A stretch of 10,099 bases of DNA from Deltaproteobacteria bacterium (GCA_016194795.1 JACQAX010000019.1:1-10099), one strand, 5' to 3'; positions 1 through 6,940 are shown, counted from the stretch's first letter. Notes: generated from the sequence alone by a model not told the origin. Translations and numbers: made by a program.

Positions 1-539
1 GACTTGAGCTCGTGGATCGGCTCGAGCGCGACCAGCTCGAAGCCCTGCTCGTCGAACATCTCCTCGATGCTCGACTTCGTGAAGAAGCGCAGGTGCGTGC
101 GGTCGAGCACGCCGGCGTCCTCGTAACGCCACTGCCTGCGCACGACGAGGTTCCAGAGGTTGTAAAGATAGCGCACGTTCGGGATCGACGCGACGAGCAC
201 GCCGCCGGGCGCGAGCTTGGCCTTGATGGCCGCGAGCAGCGCGTACGGGTCGACGAGGTGCTCGAGCACGTCGTTCATCGTGATGCAGTCGAAGCGGCCG
301 TCGGGCAGCTGGGTGAGCGTCGCCTCGATGCCACCCTCGAACACGCGGTCGAGCCTGGCTGTCGCCGCGCGCGCGGCTTTCGGGTTGAGCTCCACGCCCC
401 AGACGCTCGCGACGCCACGGGCCTTGAGGCTCGCGCCGAAAGCGCCGTCGCCGCAGCCCACGTCGAGCACCGACGCCGCCCCCTCGGGAACGAACTCGAG
501 CATCTCGGCGCGCGGCTGGGAATAGTAATCAGTGGCCAT
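1..539 (-). CDS. Class I SAM-dependent methyltransferase (C-terminus beyond window edge)
   Basis: Translating the minus strand from ATG 539 gives 179 codons with no stop before the window edge, so the C-terminus is missing. The Rossmann methyltransferase signature is complete. Motif I is VLDVGCGDGAFG (residues 24-35), followed by the acidic ribose-binding residue in GVEL (48-51). Motif II is FDCITMNDVLEHL (83-95), and the post-II motif is LAPGGVLVASIPN (109-121). The DRTHLRFFTKSSIEEMF stretch near residue 146 is typical of the Methyltransf_11/23 type that often sits in surface-polysaccharide clusters. The methyl acceptor cannot be read from the sequence. The start lies 30 bases after the LysR stop on the same strand with no good Shine-Dalgarno, so it may be co-transcribed with the regulator. 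I am confident of the fold and have no basis for the substrate. Confidence 0.9.
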   Translation of the reverse strand, partial: MATDYYSQPRAEMLEFVPEGAASVLDVGCGDGAFGASLKARGVASVWGVELNPKAARAATARLDRVFEGGIEATLTQLPDGRFDCITMNDVLEHLVDPYALLAAIKAKLAPGGVLVASIPNVRYLYNLWNLVVRRQWRYEDAGVLDRTHLRFFTKSSIEEMFDEQGFELVALEPIHELK

Positions 540-569
540 GACATTTTCTGCCACGCCGGCCGTTTCCCG

Positions 570-1490
570 TCAACGCGCCCGGGACGCCGGGATCCCCGCG
601 CCGACGGCCGCGAGCACGGCGCGGAAAACCTTCTGCGAGACGGCGTCGGTGCGAACCGAGACGAAGAGCTCGCGCTCCACGACGGGCCACGAGCGCACGC
701 ACACCTCGCGGACGAGGCCCTGGCGCTCGGCATCGTCGGCCACGATGCACGGTAGAAACGCCACCTGGTCGGTCGCCTGCACGAGGCTGAGGGCCGCGGT
801 CGCGGTGGTCGTCTCGTCGCCCCAGCGGCGCCGGCGCGGTGACACGGGACAGAGGTCGTTGCCCGAGGACAGCCTCTGGTTCATCCAGTAGGTCGGCACG
901 ACGTACGCCGGGCGCAGCGCCTCTTCCTCGGAAACCTCGCCCCCGAGCGCGTGCCCCGCGCGCGCGTAAAGCCCGTAGCGCATGGCGCCCACCTTGCGCG
1001 AGGCCCAGCTGCGCGGCCACTGCAGCTCACCCGAATAAACGGCAAGCTCGAAGGCACCGTGAAACCCCTGCGTCACGAGCTCCTCGCGCGGCGTTTCGAT
1101 CACGCGAAAGCGCGTGCGCTTCGCTTCGGCGGCGATGCGGCCCAGCGCCGGCACGACGAGACACGAGTGGAGAAAGCTCACCGACCCGATGCCCAGCGCG
1201 TCAGGCCAGTCGCGCGCCGCGCGCGAGCGCGCGGGCAGCTGCTCGGCGAGCTCGGTGATCTCTTCGGCGGTGCGAAGGAGCACGAGCGCTTCGGGAGTGA
1301 GCTGCACGCCCGCCGCCGAGCGCTTGAAGAGCTTGCGACCCAGCCGTTCTTCGATGCGCGCGATGACCTTGGACACGTGGGCGGGCTTCAGGCCCTGCTC
1401 GCGCGCGATCTCGCGCAGCGAACGGCCGCGGCTGGCGCGCACGAAAAGCTTGAGCTCGAAGAGCGTGAGGTCGAGAGGCTCGCTACCCAT
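570..1490 (-). CDS. LysR-type transcriptional regulator
   Basis: This 306-residue protein has the usual LysR length. Residues 7-66 form the N-terminal winged helix-turn-helix: LTLFELKLFVRAS, then SLREIAREQGLKPAHVSKVIARIEERLGRKLFKRS, which follows the family pattern S..eiA..l..s..avS..I..LE..lG..LF.R. Residues from about 95 on are the periplasmic-binding-like effector domain, here more diverged than usual. I chose ATG 1490 because the HTH begins directly after it; longer in-frame extensions only read the divergent gene backwards. A TATACG hexamer lies 7 bases upstream of the ATG and there is no Shine-Dalgarno, so the message may be leaderless. The gene diverges from the YTFxxD protein/EamA pair, and regulation of that pair plus itself is the likely role. 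The effector is unknown. Confidence 0.88.
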   Translation of the reverse strand: MGSEPLDLTLFELKLFVRASRGRSLREIAREQGLKPAHVSKVIARIEERLGRKLFKRSAAGVQLTPEALVLLRTAEEITELAEQLPARSRAARDWPDALGIGSVSFLHSCLVVPALGRIAAEAKRTRFRVIETPREELVTQGFHGAFELAVYSGELQWPRSWASRKVGAMRYGLYARAGHALGGEVSEEEALRPAYVVPTYWMNQRLSSGNDLCPVSPRRRRWGDETTTATAALSLVQATDQVAFLPCIVADDAERQGLVREVCVRSWPVVERELFVSVRTDAVSQKVFRAVLAAVGAGIPASRAR

Positions 1491-1497
1491 GCCCGAT

Positions 1498-1525
1498 CGT
1501 ATAGCCGATCCGGATACACCTATCC
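1498..1525. promoter_or_regulatory. Candidate LysR operator and promoter between divergent genes
   Basis: The LysR/YTFxxD-protein intergenic region holds a perfect 5-bp inverted repeat, GGATA-CACC-TATCC (1512-1525). A wider dyad, ATAG (1501-1504) against CTAT (1520-1523), is superimposed on it. AT-rich interrupted dyads of this scale are what LysR regulators bind. On the minus strand, TATACG (1503-1498) could be the regulator's -10. Operator function is inferred from position and symmetry only. Confidence 0.4.
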
Positions 1526-1575
1526 ACGCAAATGCCATCTCCCCGGAGCGGAGCGCGAGGCCTATCTTGGAAACT

Positions 1576-1583
1576 AGAAAGGA
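1576..1583 (+). promoter_or_regulatory. Ribosome binding site for the YTFxxD protein
   Basis: AGAAAGGA ends 9 bases before ATG 1593 and fixes that start. It stands out because most other genes in the window lack such a site. Confidence 0.6.
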
Positions 1584-1592
1584 CCACCCGAT

Positions 1593-1961
1593 ATGCTCAT
1601 CGCCACCCTTGCCACTCTCGCCACCCTTTCCACGCCTGCCAACGCCAACGACCTCTCGCCGCTTCGCACCGCCGAGGCGCGCGTCACCATCCTCGCCGAC
1701 TCCAAGGGCCTGTCGGTCTATACCTTCGACAACGATACCGCCGGCCACTCCAACTGCTCGGGTCCCTGCGCCGCGGCCTGGCCGCCCGTAGAGGCGCCCT
1801 CCGGCAACCTCGCCGCGCCGCTCTCGGTCGTCGTTCGCGACGACGGCTCGCGCCAGATCGCCTTCCAGGGCAAGCCTCTGTATACGTTCGCCCGCGACCG
1901 CCAGCCCGGCGACATCCTCGGCGACGGGCTCCACGGTCGCTGGCACCTGGTCAAACCGTGA
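1593..1961 (+). CDS. Small periplasmic protein with two YTFxxD motifs (COG4315/PF03640 type)
   Basis: A 122-residue exported protein. Residues 1-18 form a signal peptide ending in ANA with no lipobox cysteine, so it is probably free in the periplasm although many relatives are lipoproteins. The family's paired Y-x-F/W/Y-x-x-D motifs are present: YTFDND at 43-48 and YTFARD at 97-102. Between them is CSGPCAAAWPP (55-65), whose C55 and C59 and the WPP are typical of the family. The length matches single-unit members. Molecular function of this family is not established. It starts behind a good Shine-Dalgarno and is followed 19 bases later by an EamA transporter, so the two probably form an operon controlled by the divergent LysR gene. 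Confidence 0.85.
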   Translation: MLIATLATLATLSTPANANDLSPLRTAEARVTILADSKGLSVYTFDNDTAGHSNCSGPCAAAWPPVEAPSGNLAAPLSVVVRDDGSRQIAFQGKPLYTFARDRQPGDILGDGLHGRWHLVKP

Positions 1962-1980
1962 GCGACGGCGAGCAATCGCA

Positions 1981-2853
1981 ATGAAGACCGCCGCCAGGCT
2001 CATGATCGCCGCGTCCCTGTCGCTCGCGCTCATGTCGATCGAGGTGAAATCGCTCTCCTCGAGCATCGGCACCAACGAGATCGTGTTCCTGCGCTCGCTG
2101 GTCCACCTGGCGGTGCTCGTCCCCATCCTGATCAACCTTCGCGTCTCGCTGCCCGCCGAGTTCAATCGGCTGCTGCTGCTTCGCGGGGCGCTCGGTTACG
2201 TCGGCGTGCTCTGTCTTTTCGTCTCGCTCAAAAGCCTGCCCGTGGGCTTCGCGATCCTGATCGCCTGGACTTCGCCCCTGTTCACCGTGCTGTTCTCGAG
2301 CCTTCTGGCGCGCGAGCGCCCGGCCGCGACGTTTCTCGTCGCCCTCGGCGTGGCGGCGGCGGGTCTCGCCGTTTTCGCCGCGCCCGGGGCCGGCGCGCCG
2401 GGCTCGGGCTTCACGGAAGGCGTGCGCGCAAGCTCGCTCCTGATCGGCCTCGTCGGCGCGATGAGCGCGGGCGCCTCGTACGCGCTGCTCAAGCGCGCCG
2501 GCTCGAGCGCCTCTCCGCACACCGTCGCGTTTTTTTTCTCGCTCGTCGCGCTCATGGCCTCGGCGCCGCAGGCGCTCGCGCACGTCCAGGTGCCGCAGTT
2601 CAGCCAGTGGCTGCCGATTGCCGCGGTCGGCTCGTGCGCGGCGTTCTACCAGTACGCCGTCGCACGCGCCTACCAGCTCGCGCCCGCCGCGGCCGTGGCC
2701 CCCTTCAGCCTGCTCACTCCGGTCTTCGGAGCCGGATTGGACTGGGTTTTCTTCGGAACGTCTCTCTTCGGCCACCAGCTCGTTGGCGCCGGCATCATCT
2801 TGGTGGGTCTTGTCCTTGCCCAGGCTCGTCCGGCCCCGAAACAAGCTAACTAA
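1981..2853 (+). CDS. EamA-family (drug/metabolite transporter superfamily) permease
   Basis: A 290-residue, very hydrophobic protein with about ten predicted membrane segments arranged as two EamA repeats (roughly residues 5-135 and 148-285). Family features are visible: the small-residue first helix with a conserved lysine (LMSIEVKSLS), NEIVFLRSLV in helix 2, RGALGYVGVLCLFVSLKSLPVGFAILI in helices 3-4, and TSPLFTVLFSSLLARERP closing the first repeat. The second repeat shows the matching LAPAAAVAPFSLLTPVFGAGLDWVFFG. Members export amino acids, metabolites or drugs across the inner membrane; the substrate here cannot be told. The ATG lies 19 bases after the preceding stop. A run of eight T (2530-2537) encodes part of a Phe-rich helix. 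Confidence 0.9.
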   Translation: MKTAARLMIAASLSLALMSIEVKSLSSSIGTNEIVFLRSLVHLAVLVPILINLRVSLPAEFNRLLLLRGALGYVGVLCLFVSLKSLPVGFAILIAWTSPLFTVLFSSLLARERPAATFLVALGVAAAGLAVFAAPGAGAPGSGFTEGVRASSLLIGLVGAMSAGASYALLKRAGSSASPHTVAFFFSLVALMASAPQALAHVQVPQFSQWLPIAAVGSCAAFYQYAVARAYQLAPAAAVAPFSLLTPVFGAGLDWVFFGTSLFGHQLVGAGIILVGLVLAQARPAPKQAN

Positions 2854-2878
2854 TTAAAATTTATGCGTTCCTGGACGG

Positions 2879-2942
2879 CGTTGGCAGAACTGCCACCACA
2901 ACTTTCCTTATTTGCCAATTGACACGTTGCGTTCTGCCAACG
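2879..2942. promoter_or_regulatory. Array of TGCCA/TGGCA half-sites upstream of the TIGR02147 gene
   Basis: A perfect 12-bp inverted repeat flanks this stretch: CGTTGGCAGAAC at 2879-2890 and GTTCTGCCAACG at 2931-2942, with centres 52 bp apart (about five helical turns). The left arm also belongs to a local palindrome, TGGCAG-AA-CTGCCA (2882-2895). TGCCA recurs at 2891, 2913 and 2935, exactly 22 bp apart (about two turns). This regular spacing on one DNA face is the layout of a multi-site operator. The obvious candidate binder is the HTH protein encoded immediately downstream, which would make this autoregulation. Binding is inferred, but the repeats are read directly. Confidence 0.55.
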
Positions 2943-2949
2943 GTCCCGA

Positions 2950-2955
2950 TATAAG
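2950..2955 (+). promoter_or_regulatory. Candidate -10 box for the TIGR02147 gene
   Basis: TATAAG matches the sigma-70 -10 consensus in 5 of 6 positions and lies 10 bases before ATG 2966. A TTGCGT 16 bases upstream (2928-2933) could be a weak -35 and falls inside the operator array. There is no Shine-Dalgarno between this box and the ATG, so the transcript would have only a few leader bases. TTGACA at 2919-2924 is too far away to pair with it. Confidence 0.4.
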
Positions 2956-2965
2956 TCCGCCCACG

Positions 2966-3805
2966 ATGAAAACGGATCTTAAAGTCCAAAGCTTTACAGA
3001 CTACCGCACCTTCCTGGTGGCTCATGCCCAGCACATGAAGGCACACAAGCCCGGCTGGAGCTACGGGTCATGGGCGCGCACGCTGGGCCTGAAGAACACC
3101 TCATCGATCACCAAGATTCTCCAGGGCACGCGCAACCCCGGCAAGCAGATCACCGAGCAGCTCATCCACTATTTCAGGCTCGAGCACGACGACGCCGACT
3201 ACTTCCGCGACCTGATCGAGCTCGGCAAGCGCCGCCACGACCCGCGCCTGAGCGTGCTGCTCATGGAGCGCATGAGCAAGTCGCACCCGAACGGCGCCGT
3301 CCGCATCTTCGACGACAAGAGCTTCTCGGTCATCTCGAACTGGTATCACCTCGCGCTGCGCGAGCTCGCGCGCACGGGCTCGTTTCTCGAGGACGCCGAC
3401 TGGATCTCGAAAAAGATGCGCTTCAAGGTTTCGCCTCGCGAGGCCCAGCAGGCGCTCGAGACGCTCCAGACGCTCGGCCTGCTCAAGCGGGACCCGCAGG
3501 GCAAGCTCGTCGTCGCCGAGAACTCGATCAACACCACCAACGACGTCGCGGGCGAAGCCATCAAGCGCTACCACGAGCAGATGCTCGACAACGCCAAGGA
3601 GTCGGTCCGCACCGTCGGCGTCGAGAGCCGCGAGCTGCAGGCCGCGAGCCTCGTCATGCGCAAAGCCGACCTCCCCCGCGCCAAGGAGATGATCCGCGAG
3701 TTTCGCAAGAAGTTCGCGCGCGCCTTCGAGGTCGAGGGTGCCGACGACGTTTACCAGATCCAGGTCCAATTGTTTCCGTTGACGAAAGAGGGAGAACTGC
3801 AATGA
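2966..3805 (+). CDS. TIGR02147/DUF4423-family regulator-like protein
   Basis: A 279-residue protein with the layout of the TIGR02147 family. It opens with FTDYRTFLVAHAQHMK, followed by an Xre-like HTH (about 31-60: WSYGSWARTLGLKNTSSITKILQG). The charged YFRDLIELGKRR segment follows, then the DUF4423 domain from about residue 110 with the hallmark FSVISNWYHLALREL, and a winged-helix-like part (SPREAQQALETLQTLGLLKRD). The long C-terminal helical region ends in a strand, YQIQVQLFPL. The role is inferred as transcription control; the family is not well characterised. I prefer ATG 2966 over TTG 2912 because the family's conserved N-terminus starts just after it and TTG 2912 lies within the operator array. 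Its stop overlaps the next start (ATGA), implying translational coupling. As far as I know the family is concentrated in Bdellovibrionota and Fibrobacterota. Confidence 0.85.
   Translation: MKTDLKVQSFTDYRTFLVAHAQHMKAHKPGWSYGSWARTLGLKNTSSITKILQGTRNPGKQITEQLIHYFRLEHDDADYFRDLIELGKRRHDPRLSVLLMERMSKSHPNGAVRIFDDKSFSVISNWYHLALRELARTGSFLEDADWISKKMRFKVSPREAQQALETLQTLGLLKRDPQGKLVVAENSINTTNDVAGEAIKRYHEQMLDNAKESVRTVGVESRELQAASLVMRKADLPRAKEMIREFRKKFARAFEVEGADDVYQIQVQLFPLTKEGELQ
3785..3794 (+). promoter_or_regulatory. Shine-Dalgarno for the coupled exported protein
   Basis: AAAGAGGGAG lies inside the last codons of the regulator gene, 7 bases before ATG 3802. It supports that start and the coupling of the two genes. 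Confidence 0.6.
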
Positions 3806-4860
3806 AGGGTATTGTTTTTTTCGGGATGCTGCTCGCCGCGGCTCCGCTCGCGAACGCCATCGAAGGCGGCGTCGGCAACGGCGGCACGGCCGTCGTCTGC
3901 CGCGACCGCGCGGGCAAGATCGAGAGCGCCGAGCTGCTCGACCTGTATGAAGCGCACAACTTCGGAAACACCGTCGAGATCGACCGCGGGCAGAGTGGCG
4001 CGAAGAAAGACCTTCTCGCGCGCGCCCTCGGCCGCCTGTCGTTCGACAACGTGCTCCAGGCCGACGTCTGGGCCTACGACGAAGAGATCGAAGCCCGCCA
4101 GCGCGACGTGAAGAGCAGCTGGCTCTACAAGCCCGGCGCGATCCGCGAAGAGCTCCCGAAGCTCGACCGCCCCGGCTGCGGCTTCGAAGTCGTCATCAAC
4201 TATCTCGGCGACTACGACGTGCGGGTGAACCGCCCCGTGTACGACGCGCTTCCGGCCCTCGACCAGGCCGCCCTCGCCGCGCACGAGGCGATCTTCCGCC
4301 TGGCGCGCGAACGCGCCCACGTCCACAGCTCGCGCGCCGTGCGCCCGCTCGTAGCGCAGCTCTTCGCCAAGCACTTCGACGGCGCGCTCGCCGCCTCGAT
4401 CGCCCGGGCGAAGCTCGGCGAGAAGGTCACGACCGTCACGTTGTACTCGGACGCCGACGCGCACCTCAGGCTCTTCTTCGACGTGCACAGCGGCGCCGGC
4501 GGGTTGCCCGAGCATTTCGTCGCGTACGCCGACTGCGGCGTCTACCTGTACCAGCCCGGCGCCGAGCAGCGCACGCAAGCCGGCAAGTGGCACTTCAACA
4601 CGCAGAACGGCATCTACCTCTCGTGGTGGGATCTCACGCTGAGCCACGCGGCTCCGACGCAGCTCGACGGCCGCACGCTGGCGCTCGAGTGCGCCCGCAG
4701 CGGCGACGTCGGCGTCGACGCCACGTTCGTACAGAACAAGATCCGCGTCGCTCGCGTCCCGCGCGCGATCGACAACTGGACCTTCGATCCGAGCCCGAAA
4801 GCCAAGTTCCGCATCAGCGTCGTTCCCGGCCAACCCCCCAAGGGTCGCTCAGGCAACTGA
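3802..4860 (+). CDS. Exported four-cysteine protein coupled to the TIGR02147 regulator
   Basis: A 352-residue protein with a clear Sec signal peptide (MKGIVFFGMLLAAAPLANA, cleaved after residue 19). The mature N-terminus, GGVGNGGTAVVCRDRAGKI then ELLDLYEA, resembles exported proteins I associate with Bdellovibrio-type bacteria; no characterised function is known to me. Exactly four cysteines occur after the signal (C33, C126, C245, C297), compatible with two disulfides in the periplasm or outside. Residues 153-184 hold an ALDQAALAAHEAIFRL helix followed by SSRAVRPLV. The HE pair there is not an HExxH metalloprotease motif. The C-terminal third is rich in beta-strand and aromatic residues (LYQPG, WHFNTQNGIYLSWWDL). 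The 4-base ATGA overlap and a Shine-Dalgarno inside the upstream gene show that this is a two-gene unit, probably controlled by its partner and ended by the terminator downstream. Confidence 0.8.
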   Translation: MKGIVFFGMLLAAAPLANAIEGGVGNGGTAVVCRDRAGKIESAELLDLYEAHNFGNTVEIDRGQSGAKKDLLARALGRLSFDNVLQADVWAYDEEIEARQRDVKSSWLYKPGAIREELPKLDRPGCGFEVVINYLGDYDVRVNRPVYDALPALDQAALAAHEAIFRLARERAHVHSSRAVRPLVAQLFAKHFDGALAASIARAKLGEKVTTVTLYSDADAHLRLFFDVHSGAGGLPEHFVAYADCGVYLYQPGAEQRTQAGKWHFNTQNGIYLSWWDLTLSHAAPTQLDGRTLALECARSGDVGVDATFVQNKIRVARVPRAIDNWTFDPSPKAKFRISVVPGQPPKGRSGN

Positions 4861-4931
4861 GCGGGTTGGGAACACCTTCGACGCCTAAGTGCTCACGGAG
4901 TGGCCGCAAGGCAGCTGGGCGTCGCTACGAA

Positions 4932-4995
4932 GTCCCGGCGGGACCGCTCCATTTGGGGTGGAACGGTCCCCGTCGGGATTTTTCGTTTTTCGGCG
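4932..4995 (+). terminator. Strong rho-independent terminator
   Basis: The left arm GTCCCGGCGGGACCGCTCC (4932-4950) pairs with the right arm GGAACGGTCCCCGTCGGGAT (4960-4979), allowing one bulged base and G-U or mismatched positions, around the loop ATTTGGGGT. The stem is followed directly by two T runs (4979-4984 and 4986-4990). It ends the TIGR02147/exported-protein unit. It sits between convergent genes, but the minus strand has no T run after the stem, so it works mainly for plus-strand transcription. Confidence 0.9.
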
Positions 4996-4999
4996 GCGC

Positions 5000-6901
5000 T
5001 CACATCGGGCTGTCGTCGAGCGTCGCCGGGATCGGCCGGGCCACGCGAGGCCAGTTGTAATCGAAGAGCGGTGACTGGGTGTCGCCTACGCCATCGTAGA
5101 TCTTCTTGCTGAACTCGATGCGCACGAAGGTTCGCATCGCGTCTTTCGTCGCCACGTCGGCCTCGTGCGCCGAGTACGAGTCCCAGAAATAAAGGCCGTA
5201 GTCCTCGGTCACGAAACGGCTCTCGGGCTTCGCCTGCCGCTCGATCTCGGCGTGCACGTGCTGGCGGTTCGGGTCGAGCGCGCGCAGGTCGAAGGGCTGG
5301 TTGTAGAAGACGGTGCCCAGCGTGTCGCTTCCCGAATAGGTGTGCTCGGGCGGAAGCTTGACGGGATAGCGCGCGCCCTGCACGCCATCGATGTGGATGC
5401 CGCCCTTGCGGTGCGTGGCGCCCTTTCGCACCGGATGCTGGTCGACAGTGATGTAGGCGTAGAAGTCGCCCAGCTCGGGGTTGATCGCGACCTCGTGGTC
5501 GATGATCATCTGGATGAACTCCTTGAACTGCGCGAGCTCCGCCGGGACGCGAAAGCCGGTGCCGGGCATCTTGATGGGCATGTTCAGCACCGAGGCCACG
5601 GGGCGACTGAAGGCCGCGCGATCGGCGACCTTTCCGAGAGGCACGGGCGCGTGCACCTCCATCATGTGCGCGAGGTCCCAGGGCTTGAGCATCGTCTGAT
5701 AGATCGGCGACTTCGTGGTGTCGACTTTCGGCGGATTCTTCGCGGCCTCGAGCTCGAAGCCTTTTCCCGAGAGGCTGACCGGGCGCAGGTCCTCGCGCAG
5801 CGAGCGCTCGCGTTCCTTTTTGGGCGTGCCCAGCGCGTTGCGCAGCCGCTCGACCAGCAGGCCGTTGTCGAGCACCGCGACGGTGATGTCGGTCAGCTTG
5901 CCGTCGCTCTCGCGCGCGAAGTCGGCCACGCCGGCGGCCATCTCGGCCACGAGCTGCTCGTAAGAGCTCTCGACAGCGCCGAAGGCGTGGCCCGAGCGGA
6001 TCGCCGGAAGCACGATCGACGTGAAGCCCGAGGCTTCGGCCTCTTTCAGCGCCTTCGACACGAGCTGCCGCAGCGGGAGCCTCTGGTCGTCGACGACGAG
6101 AACGAAATTTTTCGGTTTTTGCGCCTGCCCGTCGCTGGCGCGAACGGTGAGCGTGTCGCCTTCGGCCAAGGTCCGTCCCTTGAGCGCCTCGTTGACGTAG
6201 GGACCCAGCGTCGAGTGGATGTTGCTGCCGCAGAGCCCGTCGCATTCGATCGAGGCGACGACCGCGTTGGCCGCGACGTTCATGACGTCGTCGGCGACGA
6301 CCTTGACGTTGAGCGAGGCCGGCGGGCGCGGCACGCCTTCGACTGCGGGAGGGGGCGTCGCTTTCGCGGCGCCCATCGCGAGCGAGATCTCGGCGATCTT
6401 CGCCTCGCGGGTCAGCGCCTTGTTCCAGAGCGCGCGATTGAAGGTCCACGCGGCCGCGCCCACGCGTCCCTGCAGCCGCTCGGTGCCCGGGCCCATGAGG
6501 TTGCGAAGCGAGGTGGTGTTCAGCAGGCGCAGCTTGTTGGAGATGATCTGGAGCTCGGCCTCGGTCGCGGTGGCCGACGGCGGGTTGTCGACGAGCTCGG
6601 CGGCAATCCGTTGGAGCGCCTTGATGAGCGGCTGCAGCCGCTCGCGAATCGCGGGCGAGCTCGTGTCGATCGATTTGAGCTGCCGGCTGGCGTTCTTGAC
6701 CGTCTCGTAATCCGGGCTCTTCGAGCGCAGGAACGCGACGATCGGTTTGCTGAGCGCCGTCGGCGCGGCCGGAAGCAGCACCTGGTCGCCGCAATCGAAA
6801 GTGGCGTGAAGCGGCGACGGAACGACGAGCGCCCAGACGGCAAGGCTCGCCGTCAGCAAAGCTCGCAACGTGTCGATTTTTTGGTCGGGTCTCGTCTTCA
6901 C
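5000..6901 (-). CDS. Exported protein: diverged macro domain plus candidate Fe(II)/2OG-oxygenase-like C-terminal domain
   Basis: A 633-residue protein. Start GTG 6901 has a plausible Shine-Dalgarno (GGAAGAGG, 10 bases upstream). Residues 1-33 form a Sec signal peptide: charged n-region, hydrophobic LLTASLAVWALVV, cleavage after LHA. Residues 40-190 are mostly helical. Residues 197-345 match the macro-domain layout: VKVVADDV for strand and GD loop, NAVV, CDGLCGSNIHSTLG for the glycine loop and helix, then KALKEAEASGFTSIVLPAIRSGHAFG for the last helix, strand and phosphate loop. The family's NAAN is replaced by ASIE (216-219). From about 440 a second domain follows, with GGIHIDGVQGARYP (H503, D505), SGSDTLGTVFYNQPFDL, then YFWDSYSAHEA (H579) and RTFVRIEFS (R590/R594). 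This HxD...H...R order and spacing fits double-stranded beta-helix 2OG-Fe(II) oxygenases. No membrane segment follows the signal peptide. The macro call is fairly good; the oxygenase call is tentative. Confidence 0.7.
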   Translation of the reverse strand: MKTRPDQKIDTLRALLTASLAVWALVVPSPLHATFDCGDQVLLPAAPTALSKPIVAFLRSKSPDYETVKNASRQLKSIDTSSPAIRERLQPLIKALQRIAAELVDNPPSATATEAELQIISNKLRLLNTTSLRNLMGPGTERLQGRVGAAAWTFNRALWNKALTREAKIAEISLAMGAAKATPPPAVEGVPRPPASLNVKVVADDVMNVAANAVVASIECDGLCGSNIHSTLGPYVNEALKGRTLAEGDTLTVRASDGQAQKPKNFVLVVDDQRLPLRQLVSKALKEAEASGFTSIVLPAIRSGHAFGAVESSYEQLVAEMAAGVADFARESDGKLTDITVAVLDNGLLVERLRNALGTPKKERERSLREDLRPVSLSGKGFELEAAKNPPKVDTTKSPIYQTMLKPWDLAHMMEVHAPVPLGKVADRAAFSRPVASVLNMPIKMPGTGFRVPAELAQFKEFIQMIIDHEVAINPELGDFYAYITVDQHPVRKGATHRKGGIHIDGVQGARYPVKLPPEHTYSGSDTLGTVFYNQPFDLRALDPNRQHVHAEIERQAKPESRFVTEDYGLYFWDSYSAHEADVATKDAMRTFVRIEFSKKIYDGVGDTQSPLFDYNWPRVARPIPATLDDSPM

Positions 6902-6940
6902 GCGGGGGTCGCCTCTTCCTCAACTGTTCGGAGCAAAAGA

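Noticed and set aside
1491..2165. N-terminal extension of the LysR frame to 531 codons
   Set aside because: The extension reads the YTFxxD gene and the start of EamA backwards. The LysR HTH begins at ATG 1490 and the 306-residue length is normal for the family.
2882..2945. Sigma-54 promoter (TGGCA near TTGC)
   Set aside because: TGGCA is present, but GG and GC are not spaced by the required ten bases on either strand.
2912..2965. TTG 2912 as start of the TIGR02147 gene
   Set aside because: It falls inside the operator array and upstream of the candidate -10. The 18 extra residues do not resemble the family N-terminus.
3070..3801. Upstream in-frame extension of the exported 352-residue protein
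   Set aside because: It overlaps the TIGR02147 gene in another frame with low-complexity Arg/Ala/Pro sequence. The signal peptide at ATG 3802 with a Shine-Dalgarno marks the true start.
4153..4184. HE pair at residues 161-162 of the exported protein as a metalloprotease site
   Set aside because: The true HE (HEAIFRL) lacks the second His of HExxH and no further metal ligand is apparent nearby.
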